This document shows positions 52,141-59,175 of a DNA stretch of 64,000 bases, in pieces. Source of the stretch: Coriobacteriia bacterium (GTDB taxonomy: Bacteria > Actinomycetota > Coriobacteriia > Coriobacteriales > QAMH01); assembly GCA_003149935.1 (NCBI GenBank), contig QAMH01000006.1, positions 546,121-610,120 of the forward strand, in the 5' to 3' direction. Position 1 is the stretch's first letter; each line of letters starts with the position of its first letter. The position numbers were made by a program, and so were the translations under genes. The notes beneath the pieces were generated by a model. The model was given only the letters and a program-made list of their open reading frames with translations, ran no database searches and was not told the DNA's origin.

Positions 52141-52401
52141 GCAATAAAAAACGCCCCCGCATGACATGCGAGGACGGATCAAGATAATCCGCGGTACCAC
52201 CTCGGTTGGCTGCATCTTGCAACCCGCTCATTTGTGCCCTGTATCGGGAGCACCCGACTCACCTACTGGGCAAATGCCGTTCAGCGAGTAGCTCCGGAGT
52301 GAATTTGCATGCATCTGATGCGTCGCGCCTTTCCAGCAACACGGGCACGTCTCTGGCTTTCTGCTTCGAGAAAGCATGCAACTGTCTCCATCAACGCAGT
52401 G
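52141..52401 (-). ncRNA. T-box riboswitch of pheST
   Basis: On the minus strand the T-box sequence AACCGAGGTGGTACCGCGG (52189-52207) is followed by a terminator hairpin (52151-52174) and a TTTTTT run (52145-52150). Upstream, a long stem I region carries TTC in AAATTCACT as the likely specifier, matching phenylalanine. Uncharged tRNA-Phe is expected to pair with the T-box and prevent termination. It is the only T-box seen among the synthetase genes here. Confidence 0.9.
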
Positions 52402-52407
52402 ACGCGA

Positions 52408-52436
52408 AGTATAGCACTCAGCGCCGCCGAATGAGG
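52408..52436 (-). promoter_or_regulatory. Promoter of the pheST leader
   Basis: TGCTATACT on the minus strand gives an extended -10 (TATACT at 52408-52413). The -35 region at about 52431-52436 is poor. The predicted start near 52401 coincides with the first bases of the T-box stem I. Confidence 0.6.
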
Positions 52437-52469
52437 AAATGGACAGGGCATTTTTCGCCTAAACGATGT

Positions 52470-52585
52470 TACGTGCGAGCGGGGAAGCCGCCTCGCTTCG
52501 ACGGTCGCTTCCCGACAGCCCACTTCGTGGTCTTTACGGCGCGCTCCCTTGTACCTTCGCTCAACGGCTTCCCCGCTCGCACGTA
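52470..52585. repeat. Structured palindromic repeat, copy B
   Basis: Perfect outer arms of 21 bases (52470-52490 and 52565-52585), including GTGCGAGCGGGGAAGCCG, enclose the same 74-base core as copy A at 38440-38513. The arm sequences of the two copies share only the innermost CCG/CGG. It lies 56 bases upstream of the pheST promoter and away from any gene. Confidence 0.85.
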
Positions 52586-52811
52586 TTCCAACATTTATGA
52601 GAACCTTGTGAAGAGATGAGAATTGCGGAAACGTGAATAGACGGGACTATCGGTAATTATCAACATCTAGGATATAGTCTTGAGAGATTATCAAGATATG
52701 GACAAATCGACTTTCATCACAGGGTCTACACAAAACGGCATAAAAAGCAACAAGAGAGTTAAAAAGATGTGGCGAGAATGCGAATTTGCCCCATTTTGAG
52801 CGCAATGCGCG

Positions 52812-52980
52812 TATATTGCATGTCAGCGGGAAGGTCTCCCCAACTTGCCCGCCTGATTCGTCAAATCAAGTAATTTGACTCGGCACACGAATCAGTCGCG
52901 ACGCTTAGTCGCATCCCTCCTTGTGAGGACCCGCCTTCTCCTCTCATCCATTCAGGCGGGTCCTCTTCTTTTTCCTTTTT
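52812..52980 (+). ncRNA. Candidate structured small RNA
   Basis: A TATATT element (52812-52817) precedes a series of stems. First is CTGATTCG/CGAATCAG (52853-52860, 52888-52895) with an inner TCAAAT/ATTTGA hairpin (52861-52866, 52873-52878). Next is GCGAC-gctta-GTCGC (5298-112 of the 52800 block, that is 52898-52912). Last is a 12-bp terminator stem GAGGACCCGCCT/AGGCGGGTCCTC (52925-52936, 52954-52965) followed by TTCTTTTTCCTTTTT. No open frame with a ribosome site fits. I do not recognise a known RNA family. The region from 52586 to 52811 holds nothing else I can identify. Confidence 0.55.
52925..52980 (+). terminator. Strong Rho-independent terminator of the candidate RNA
   Basis: A perfect 12-bp GC-rich stem with a 17-base loop is followed by a T-rich tract of about 15 bases on the plus strand. 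No plus-strand gene ends nearby (the previous one is hypD at 48411), so an unannotated transcript must be what it terminates. Confidence 0.75.
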
Positions 52981-53063
52981 CTTCACGAATCTTCACGTTT
53001 TCGATTAACACCAGGTACCAGCAAGACACGTCTTCGCAGGTCAAACCTTCACGAATCTTCACG
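52981..53063. repeat. Pair of direct repeats CTTCACGAATCTTCACG
   Basis: A 17-base sequence occurs at 52981-52997 and again at 53047-53063, 66 bases apart. Each copy contains TTCACG twice, separated by AATC, so TTCACG occurs four times. This looks like a binding-site array, or a remnant of recombination, between the candidate RNA and the tRNA gene. Confidence 0.5.
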
Positions 53064-53098
53064 GAAAATATGACGAAATGTGACGGGTTATGAAAGAG

Positions 53099-53124
53099 AA
53101 TATCCCCCTGACCGGGGGATATTC
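53099..53124 (-). terminator. Terminator hairpin after tRNA-Leu
   Basis: The palindrome AATATCCCCC/GGGGGATATT (about 53099-53124, short loop TGACC) lies 12 bases beyond the tRNA 3' end on the minus strand. It is followed by CTCTTTC, a weak U tract. Confidence 0.6.
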
Positions 53125-53135
53125 GTCGAAATCAC

Positions 53136-53224
53136 TGGTGTCGGAGGGGGGACTTGAACCCCCACGCCCGTAATGTGGGCACTAGCACCTCAAGCTAGCG
53201 CGTCTGCCATTCCGCCACTCCGAC
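53136..53224 (-). tRNA. tRNA-Leu (anticodon GAG)
   Basis: Read on the minus strand, the acceptor arms GTCGGAG and CTCCGAC pair and CCA is encoded at the 3' end. The anticodon loop TTGAGGT, closed by CTAGC/GCTAG, gives GAG. A long variable arm (TGCCCACATTACGGGC region) and the T arm GGGGGTTCAAGTCCCCC confirm a class II leucine tRNA. The length is 89 bases with CCA. It lies just downstream of secG. Confidence 0.95.
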
Positions 53225-53244
53225 TTTTCAAATAGCTCTGATGA

Positions 53245-53523
53245 CTAGTGAACCGACCCCGTGGGGAAGGAAATCATCAGGAGAAGCAAGGATACCATGA
53301 ACACGACCGCAAAGATAACCGTCATTCGGTCAAGATTGCGCTCGACGATACTCGATCCGGTGTCAGTACCGTAAATGCTGCCGGCAATGACTTCGGAAAC
53401 GCCCGTACCCTTGCCCGAATGCATAAGCACGAAGATGACAAGGCCGATTGCCGAAATCGCCCAGAGAACCAAGACGATATACATAAACGGCGCCGAGTGC
53501 ATCACATTGAGTATCGCGTCCAC
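53245..53523 (-). CDS. secG: Preprotein translocase subunit SecG
   Basis: Small accessory subunit of the SecYEG channel. From the GTG at 53523 (AAGGAAAGG upstream) the product has 92 residues. It has two membrane segments (about 8-30 and 63-85) and, between them, the conserved LMHSGKGTGVSEVIAGSIYG loop. An ATG seven codons later (53502) is an alternative start. Its place after gpmI at the end of the glycolytic unit is the usual Gram-positive position. Confidence 0.92.
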   Translation of the reverse strand: MDAILNVMHSAPFMYIVLVLWAISAIGLVIFVLMHSGKGTGVSEVIAGSIYGTDTGSSIVERNLDRMTVIFAVVFMVSLLLLMISFPTGSVH

Positions 53524-53590
53524 GAAATGCCTTTCCTTCTTACCATCGTGACGCGCGCTACGCGTCACAGGTTAGTCATTCTAACAGTTC

Positions 53591-55138
53591 CTACGCGCGG
53601 GTCAACAGTGAATTTCCCGTCCACTGCTCGGGTTTCTCAAGGCCGAGCAAGTCGATGAGCGTGGGGGCGACGTCGGCCAAGCGTGCATCATCCCCGTCGA
53701 CAAGGCCGAGTGACGCATCGTTGCAGACAAGCACGAACGGTACGCGAGCCGTCGTGTGAGCCGTGAACGGGCTCTCTCCATCGTCGGCGAGCATCTTATC
53801 GGCATTGCCGTGGTCGGCCGTAATGAGTGCGGCACCACCCTTGGCGAGAATCGCCTCGACCACATGGGAAAGGCCATGATCGACTGCCTCGACGGCAGCC
53901 GTGGCAGCCTCGATCACGCCCGTGTGTCCAACCATGTCGCAGTTGGCATAATTCACGATGTAGACATCGGCCACGTCATCGTTGATCGCCTGCTCGAGCG
54001 CCTCGGTAACGAGTGGCTCGGACATCTCGGGCTGCAAATCATAGGTCGCGACCTTGGGGCTTGCGATGAGCTTGCGCTCCTCATCTTTCTTGGGTTGCTC
54101 GACACCGCCGTTGAAGAAGAATGTGACGTGCGCGTACTTCTCGGTCTCGGCAATATGGAACTGGCGCAGGCCTTGCGCCGCAAGCAAATCGGCCAGCGTG
54201 TTCTCCGGGAAGGCCTTGGGAAACGCAATGGGCGCATCGATGGTCGGATCGTACTCCGTCAGGCAAACGAAGTTGACATCCGGCACATTGGGACGTGGAA
54301 AGCCATCGAAGTCTTTGTCCACGAAGGCACGGGTGAGCTCACGGGCACGGTCGGGCCTAAAATTGAAGAAGATCATTGTGTCGCCATCATTGACACCGCG
54401 ATGGTTGAGAACCGTTGGGATGACGAACTCATCGGTGATGTCTACCTTGTAGGAAGCCTCGACGGCGCCGACGGGACGGTTGCGCGCGAAGCCCTTGCCT
54501 GCGCCGAGTGCAATCGCATTCCAAGCCTGTTGCACGCGATCCCAGCGCTTGTCACGATCCATCGCATAGTAACGACCCGATATGGTCGCAATCTCTGCCT
54601 GGGCGCCATTGTAATCATTGAAGATATGGTCGCAGAAATCGACGATGCGTTGAACATAGCCCGCGCCGCTCTTTGGATCGACATCACGACCATCGAGAAA
54701 AGCATGGATGCGGATATCGCGAGCACCGCGCTTGGCTGCCATTTCGATGAGCGCTTCGAGATGCTCGATATTGCTGTGCACGCCACCATCAGAGAGCAGA
54801 CCCAGAAGATGAATGGGACGATTCGCGTTAATGGCTGCATCCATCGCCTCGATGAGAATCTCGTTCTCTTCGATGCTGCCGTTCTCGCATGCATCGTTAA
54901 TGCGCGTGAGCTCCTGATGTACGATGCGCCCAGCACCCATGTTGAGGTGCCCGACCTCGGAATTGCCCATTTGGCCATCGGGAAGGCCAACGTCACGCCC
55001 CGATGCTCCGAGTGTCGTATGGGGGCGCTGTGCCCACAGTTCGTCAAAGTAGGGCTTGGATGCAAGCGAAATGGCATTTCCCGGACCGTCCTCAGCCAGA
55101 CCATAGCCATCCATAATCACCAACAGGAACGGTTTCAT
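53591..55138 (-). CDS. gpmI: 2,3-bisphosphoglycerate-independent phosphoglycerate mutase
   Basis: Mn-dependent glycolytic mutase of 515 residues (alkaline-phosphatase fold). The nucleophile region reads LASKPYFDELWAQRPHTTLG with GASGRDVGLPDGQMGNSEVG. Further metal ligands are in HAFLDGRDVDPKSG, FNFRPDRARELT, YANCDMVGHTGV and ITADHGNADKML. It follows tpiA by 75 bases in the pgk-tpiA-gpmI order. gapA and eno are not in the window. Confidence 0.97.
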   Translation of the reverse strand: MKPFLLVIMDGYGLAEDGPGNAISLASKPYFDELWAQRPHTTLGASGRDVGLPDGQMGNSEVGHLNMGAGRIVHQELTRINDACENGSIEENEILIEAMDAAINANRPIHLLGLLSDGGVHSNIEHLEALIEMAAKRGARDIRIHAFLDGRDVDPKSGAGYVQRIVDFCDHIFNDYNGAQAEIATISGRYYAMDRDKRWDRVQQAWNAIALGAGKGFARNRPVGAVEASYKVDITDEFVIPTVLNHRGVNDGDTMIFFNFRPDRARELTRAFVDKDFDGFPRPNVPDVNFVCLTEYDPTIDAPIAFPKAFPENTLADLLAAQGLRQFHIAETEKYAHVTFFFNGGVEQPKKDEERKLIASPKVATYDLQPEMSEPLVTEALEQAINDDVADVYIVNYANCDMVGHTGVIEAATAAVEAVDHGLSHVVEAILAKGGAALITADHGNADKMLADDGESPFTAHTTARVPFVLVCNDASLGLVDGDDARLADVAPTLIDLLGLEKPEQWTGNSLLTRA

Positions 55139-55213
55139 ATCTCAGATGCTCCTCTAACGAATCGGGGCAATCACAGATCGCCCCGGTAGAACAGTTCTTT
55201 TGTTGCACGCAAA

Positions 55214-56014
55214 CTACTTTGCCTTGAGCGCCATCTCAACGAGTGTCGAAAACGCCTTGGCATCGAGCGAGGCTCCGCCAATGAGGCCTCCGTCGACATC
55301 GGGTTGCGGCAGGAAAAGCTCGGCATTGCCCGTATTCATTGAGCCACCATAGAGAATGCGCATCTTGCTCGCCGCGTCTGCGCCCGCAAAGTCGGCAACG
55401 ACGCCGCGGATGTGCGCGCATGCCTCCTGCGCCTGCTCGGGCGTGGCAGCACGACCCGTACCGATTGCCCAGATGGGCTCGTAGGCGATGACCGACTTGG
55501 CGATGTCCTCTTCGCCAACGCCCTTCCAGCCAAGTCGTACTTGCTCGCCAATGAAGGCCAGCGTATCGCCCGCATCTCGCACATCAAGGTCTTCACCGCA
55601 GCACATGATGGGATGAAGTCCCTGGGCAAGCAGCGCCTTGACCTTCTTGTTGACCGTCTCGTCGGTCTCGCCAAAGTACTCGCGGCGCTCCGAATGCCCG
55701 ACAATGCAGTATTCGCAGGTGAGCTCTTTGAGCATGGAGACCGAAATGGCGCCGGTATAGGCTCCGTCGGGCTCCCAATACACGTCCTGGGCACCAAGCT
55801 TGATGCTCGAGTGGTCAAAGGTGAGAACGTTGAAGACTGACTTGAGGTCGGTGAAGGGTGGGCAGATGACCACTTCGACTGCCTCCCAGGCCTTGTCAGA
55901 CTCGAACGAGATCTGCTGTGAGAGCGTCACGGCCTCGACCGTCGTCTTGTTCATCTTCCAGTTGCCCGCAATCATCGGCATGCGGGCGGCGGTATCTTGC
56001 ATTGCGCCAAACAT
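55214..56014 (-). CDS. tpiA: Triosephosphate isomerase
   Basis: Interconverts dihydroxyacetone phosphate and glyceraldehyde 3-phosphate. The 266-residue TIM barrel has MIAGNWKMNKTTVEAVTL (Asn/Lys), IVGHSERREYFGETDE (His), VIAYEPIWAIGTGRAATPEQ (catalytic Glu) and ILYGGSMNTGNAELF. GGGGAG lies 7 bases before the ATG at 56014; the family core begins at about residue 12, so a later Met is possible. It is 23 bases after pgk. Confidence 0.97.
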   Translation of the reverse strand: MFGAMQDTAARMPMIAGNWKMNKTTVEAVTLSQQISFESDKAWEAVEVVICPPFTDLKSVFNVLTFDHSSIKLGAQDVYWEPDGAYTGAISVSMLKELTCEYCIVGHSERREYFGETDETVNKKVKALLAQGLHPIMCCGEDLDVRDAGDTLAFIGEQVRLGWKGVGEEDIAKSVIAYEPIWAIGTGRAATPEQAQEACAHIRGVVADFAGADAASKMRILYGGSMNTGNAELFLPQPDVDGGLIGGASLDAKAFSTLVEMALKAK

Positions 56015-56037
56015 ACGCTGCTCCCCGTCTCGTCGTC

Positions 56038-57237
56038 TTACGCTTCTTTGTCCATCAACGCCATGACGCCCGGAAGTTCCTTGCCTTCGAGCAGACGCAT
56101 CGAGGCACCGCCGCCAGTCGAAATGAACGTGACCTGATCAGCCAGATCAAATTTCTTGATAGCCGCGACCGAATCGCCACCGCCGATGATGCTCGTCGCG
56201 TCGGATGCGGCCACGGCCTCGGCAACGCAACGGGTCCCGAGCTCGAAGGACGGGAACTCGAAGACGCCCATGGGGCCATTCCAGAAGACGGTGCCGGCCT
56301 CGCGAATGACCTCGCGATACATGCGGCCTGTCTTGGGGCCGATGTCGAGCCCCATCATGTCATCGGGAATGGCGTCGACATCGACGGCCTCGGTATAGGC
56401 AAGGTCGGAGAACTGATCGGCCATCTTGACATCAACGGGAATGACAAGATTGACGTTTTTCTCCTTGGCGGTCTCGAGCATCTGGCGAGCCGTATCGACC
56501 ATGTCGGCCTCCATCTTGGACTGGCCAACCGAATATCCCTGGGCTGCCAGGAAAGTGAACATCATGGCACCGCCGATGAGTATGGTATCGGCGATGTCCA
56601 TGAGGTTGCTGATAATGCCAATCTTGTCCGACACCTTCGAGCCACCCAAAATGGCAACGAAGGGACGCTTGGGATTCTCGAGCATCGAGGTGAGCGTCTC
56701 GACCTCCTTGGCGAGCAGAAGGCCACTCACAGCCGGAACGAACTCCGGCACGCCGCTGATGGAAGCATGAGCGCGATGCGCTGCGCCAAAGGCGTCGTTG
56801 ACATATATATCGCAGAGCGAGGCAAGGCGGTGCACGAACTGCAGGTCACAGGATTTCTCGCCATCGTCAAAGCGCAGATTCTCGAGCATCATGATCTGGC
56901 CGTCCTTGAGCGCGAGCGAAGCCGAAAGGGCATCCTCGCCGGCAATCTTCTCGCCACCAATGACTGAAACGGGACGTCCGAGCAACTGAATGAGGCGCAT
57001 GGCCACGGGCATCATCGAGAATTGACTCTCGAAATGATCCCCCTTGGGACGGCCCAGATGGCTCGCGATAATGACGCGAGCATCATGGTCGAGGAGGTAA
57101 CGGATGGTCGGCAACGCCTCGCGGATGCGCGTATCATCCACGACGGTACCTTCATACAACGGACAGTTGAAGTCCACGCGCACTAATACGCGCTTGTGGG
57201 CTACGTCGACGTCCTTGATGGTCTTCTTGGAATACAT
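56038..57237 (-). CDS. pgk: Phosphoglycerate kinase
   Basis: ATP-forming glycolytic kinase of 399 residues. It has RVLVRVDFNCPLYEGTVVDD, IIASHLGRPKGDHFESQFSM, ENLRFDDGEKSCD, AILGGSKVSDKIGIISNLM and the nucleotide-binding glycine-rich VFWNGPMGVFEFPSFELGT and STGGGASMRLLEGKELPG. It is the first gene of pgk-tpiA-gpmI-secG. Confidence 0.97.
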   Translation of the reverse strand: MYSKKTIKDVDVAHKRVLVRVDFNCPLYEGTVVDDTRIREALPTIRYLLDHDARVIIASHLGRPKGDHFESQFSMMPVAMRLIQLLGRPVSVIGGEKIAGEDALSASLALKDGQIMMLENLRFDDGEKSCDLQFVHRLASLCDIYVNDAFGAAHRAHASISGVPEFVPAVSGLLLAKEVETLTSMLENPKRPFVAILGGSKVSDKIGIISNLMDIADTILIGGAMMFTFLAAQGYSVGQSKMEADMVDTARQMLETAKEKNVNLVIPVDVKMADQFSDLAYTEAVDVDAIPDDMMGLDIGPKTGRMYREVIREAGTVFWNGPMGVFEFPSFELGTRCVAEAVAASDATSIIGGGDSVAAIKKFDLADQVTFISTGGGASMRLLEGKELPGVMALMDKEA

Positions 57238-57282
57238 GCTTCTCCCCTGTTCTGTGAGATGTATCCGCCAACTTGGCCTTGC

Positions 57283-58041
57283 TTATTCGCCTTCCGGTGC
57301 ACCCTCGGCACCTGAATCCTGCGCTACCTCGACGATTGCGTAGGGCAACGGCTGTGGAGCTGGATTGATTTTGGGATGGACGCTCTCATACAGCTTATCG
57401 AACCATGTGGACCATGCGGTCTTGCCGGAAATCTCCTGGCCATCGTCCGTTGTGATGGTCGAAACCTCATTTTGGAGCTTGAGCTGCTTGAGCTGTTCGC
57501 GAATCTCTTCGCGATACTCATCGAGGTCCTTGTAGCCCTGCCTCTGCAGGACGCTCTCGAAGACACCCTCCATGAGCCTTGACTCGACATAGGAACGCTG
57601 CTGCTCGACGTATGCGTCAACGTCTTCATCGCTCACCTCGAGCTTGCGGTCCTTGATCTCCTTCTCGATGAGCTGACTGCGGATGATCTGCTCGATGACG
57701 TACTCGCGCATTTCCTCGGCAGTACCCTCGGTCTGGTCTTCGTCGGTCTGGCCAGCTGCGGCTGCCGCCTGCGCGGCCGCCTTCTCGACTGCCGTCTGCA
57801 TGGAGCCATTTGCGCCCGTATCGTACTCGCGGCCCTTGACGAACTCGGCCCAGGCCGCGTCATCCTCGAGCTCGTAATACGTCCGCATGTTTTCAATGGT
57901 ACTCGTGACTGTTTCCTCGGTGACCGATCCACCGTCGTAGGTCGCCGCAATGGGCTCACCGCATGCAGTCAGGCACGCGCAAGCAAAAAGCGTCACACCA
58001 GTAGCAGCGAGTGCCAGACGAACACGCTTTAGCAAGGTCAT
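57283..58041 (-). CDS. SurA/PrsA-like exported lipoprotein
   Basis: Predicted extracytoplasmic chaperone of 252 residues. A signal sequence with lipobox CLTACGE (Cys near residue 27) is followed by a helical domain of the SurA N-terminal type (IAATYDGGSVTEETVTSTIE, then YVIEQIIRSQLIEKEIKDRK and SDEDVDAYVEQQR). The parvulin peptidyl-prolyl isomerase domain of PrsA is absent, so it may act only in folding or holding. An Ala/Gln stretch interrupts the domain near residue 90. It lies 45 bases upstream of pgk and is divergent from the next gene. Confidence 0.8.
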   Translation of the reverse strand: MTLLKRVRLALAATGVTLFACACLTACGEPIAATYDGGSVTEETVTSTIENMRTYYELEDDAAWAEFVKGREYDTGANGSMQTAVEKAAAQAAAAAGQTDEDQTEGTAEEMREYVIEQIIRSQLIEKEIKDRKLEVSDEDVDAYVEQQRSYVESRLMEGVFESVLQRQGYKDLDEYREEIREQLKQLKLQNEVSTITTDDGQEISGKTAWSTWFDKLYESVHPKINPAPQPLPYAIVEVAQDSGAEGAPEGE

Positions 58042-58129
58042 GTGGTCCTCCTGGTCGAGAAATCATCTGCTGAGAAAGGTACCATAAAACGCGCGCCTTG
58101 GCATTCATCGCAATTTGGTGCTTTCGCGT

Positions 58130-58156
58130 GCATACGCCAGCGTATGCGCTACACTG
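58130..58156 (+). promoter_or_regulatory. Possible promoter with operator-like palindrome
   Basis: The palindrome GCATACG-ccag-CGTATGC (58130-58147) lies immediately upstream of a TACACT -10-like element (58150-58155), before the gene at 58186. A regulator bound there would overlap the -35 region. No -35 consensus is visible. Confidence 0.35.
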
Positions 58157-58185
58157 TATGCCCGTGTACGACTACAGGAGGCACG

Positions 58186-58458
58186 ATGAGCGACGAGCAG
58201 ACGCAAGCACCATCAGACGGACAGGCGAAGGCCAGTCCCTCGCCCGAGGAGCCCGAGCAAGATTCCCAGAAGGTGCAGATTCCCGAGAATATGAGCTATG
58301 CAGAGTATCTCAAGCTCATTAATCCGGATAAGAGCGATGCGGAAATCGCCAAGATGATCCGCAAGGAGAATCGTTACACCTGGCTTGGGCGTTTCCAGAT
58401 TCTCGCGTTTCTCGTCATCATCATCCTCATCATCGCCCTCATCGTCACCAACAACTAG
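58186..58458 (+). CDS. Small tail-anchored membrane protein of unknown function
   Basis: I do not recognise a family. The 90-residue product has a polar, Gln/Ser/Pro-rich N-terminus and a helical stretch (ENMSYAEYLKLINPDKSDAE). A basic segment (KMIRKENRYTWLGRF) follows, then one C-terminal hydrophobic span (about 69-87, ILAFLVIIILIIALIVTN). AGGAGG precedes the ATG. It is followed 8 bases later by another single-span protein, so the two form a small operon. Confidence 0.75.
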   Translation: MSDEQTQAPSDGQAKASPSPEEPEQDSQKVQIPENMSYAEYLKLINPDKSDAEIAKMIRKENRYTWLGRFQILAFLVIIILIIALIVTNN

Positions 58459-58466
58459 GAGGTAGC

Positions 58467-59135
58467 TTGAAGCAGCGCGTCTCGAGGAGGAACAGACGCA
58501 CAGCATCAACACAGGCACGATCAACCAGAGATTTGACGATTCTCGCCATCTCGCTCGTCATCTTCATCGGAGGCTCGACAAGTCTCGCCTGGGCATTGCA
58601 CAGCCAACCCAAAGTCTCTGACGAATCAGCTCGCTCGCCATCGCGACAATCCATCGAACAATCAGATCCCTATATCGGCGCCATCATGCCCGGCATAGCT
58701 CCAGACGATGCTCGTGGTCTCGACACGGCGCAACAAACGCAGCAGTCTGCGCAAGCCGATGACGCGCGAAGCGAGGTACCCGATATCTCCGAAGGCACGA
58801 CGAGCGCTGACACCGTGCAAGACGCGTTGCCAACGCCAGACACGGCGACAGCGACTGTCGAGCAAGCGCCAGAAACGGACATGCGGCAAGGCTACATCGT
58901 TCACCACACGGCATATCGAGAACAACCGGTCTATCGCACGGTGCACCATCAGGCTTCTACCGCCCGTGAGGTCACGGTAGCAGGTAAAACGCATATCGAA
59001 TGGACACGCTGCCCAGTTTGCGATCAACGCCACTCGAGCCCCTATAACGAGCGCGTGCTCGATCACGTCACGCCAGTGCCCTGCATCGCATGCGGCGGCA
59101 GGCACGAAACGGATTACGACGAGACCGTGTACTGA
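58467..59135 (+). CDS. Exported single-span protein with C-terminal four-cysteine motif
   Basis: Unknown function. The 222-residue product, started at TTG (58467) after AGGAGG, has a basic N-terminus and one membrane span (about 23-44, LTILAISLVIFIGGSTSLAW). A disordered Ala/Asp/Thr-rich region (60-135) follows. The C-terminal part has YIVHHTAYREQPVYRTVHHQ and then CPVC and CIAC pairs 25 residues apart, with nearby His, suggesting a zinc ribbon. The HHTAYREQPVYRTVHH style resembles repeats in coriobacterial surface proteins (recollection of the style, not a search). Confidence 0.7.
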   Translation: MKQRVSRRNRRTASTQARSTRDLTILAISLVIFIGGSTSLAWALHSQPKVSDESARSPSRQSIEQSDPYIGAIMPGIAPDDARGLDTAQQTQQSAQADDARSEVPDISEGTTSADTVQDALPTPDTATATVEQAPETDMRQGYIVHHTAYREQPVYRTVHHQASTAREVTVAGKTHIEWTRCPVCDQRHSSPYNERVLDHVTPVPCIACGGRHETDYDETVY

Positions 59136-59175
59136 CGCTACGCGAGCAGGGCGCTGAACGTCGAGATCGCCCGCC

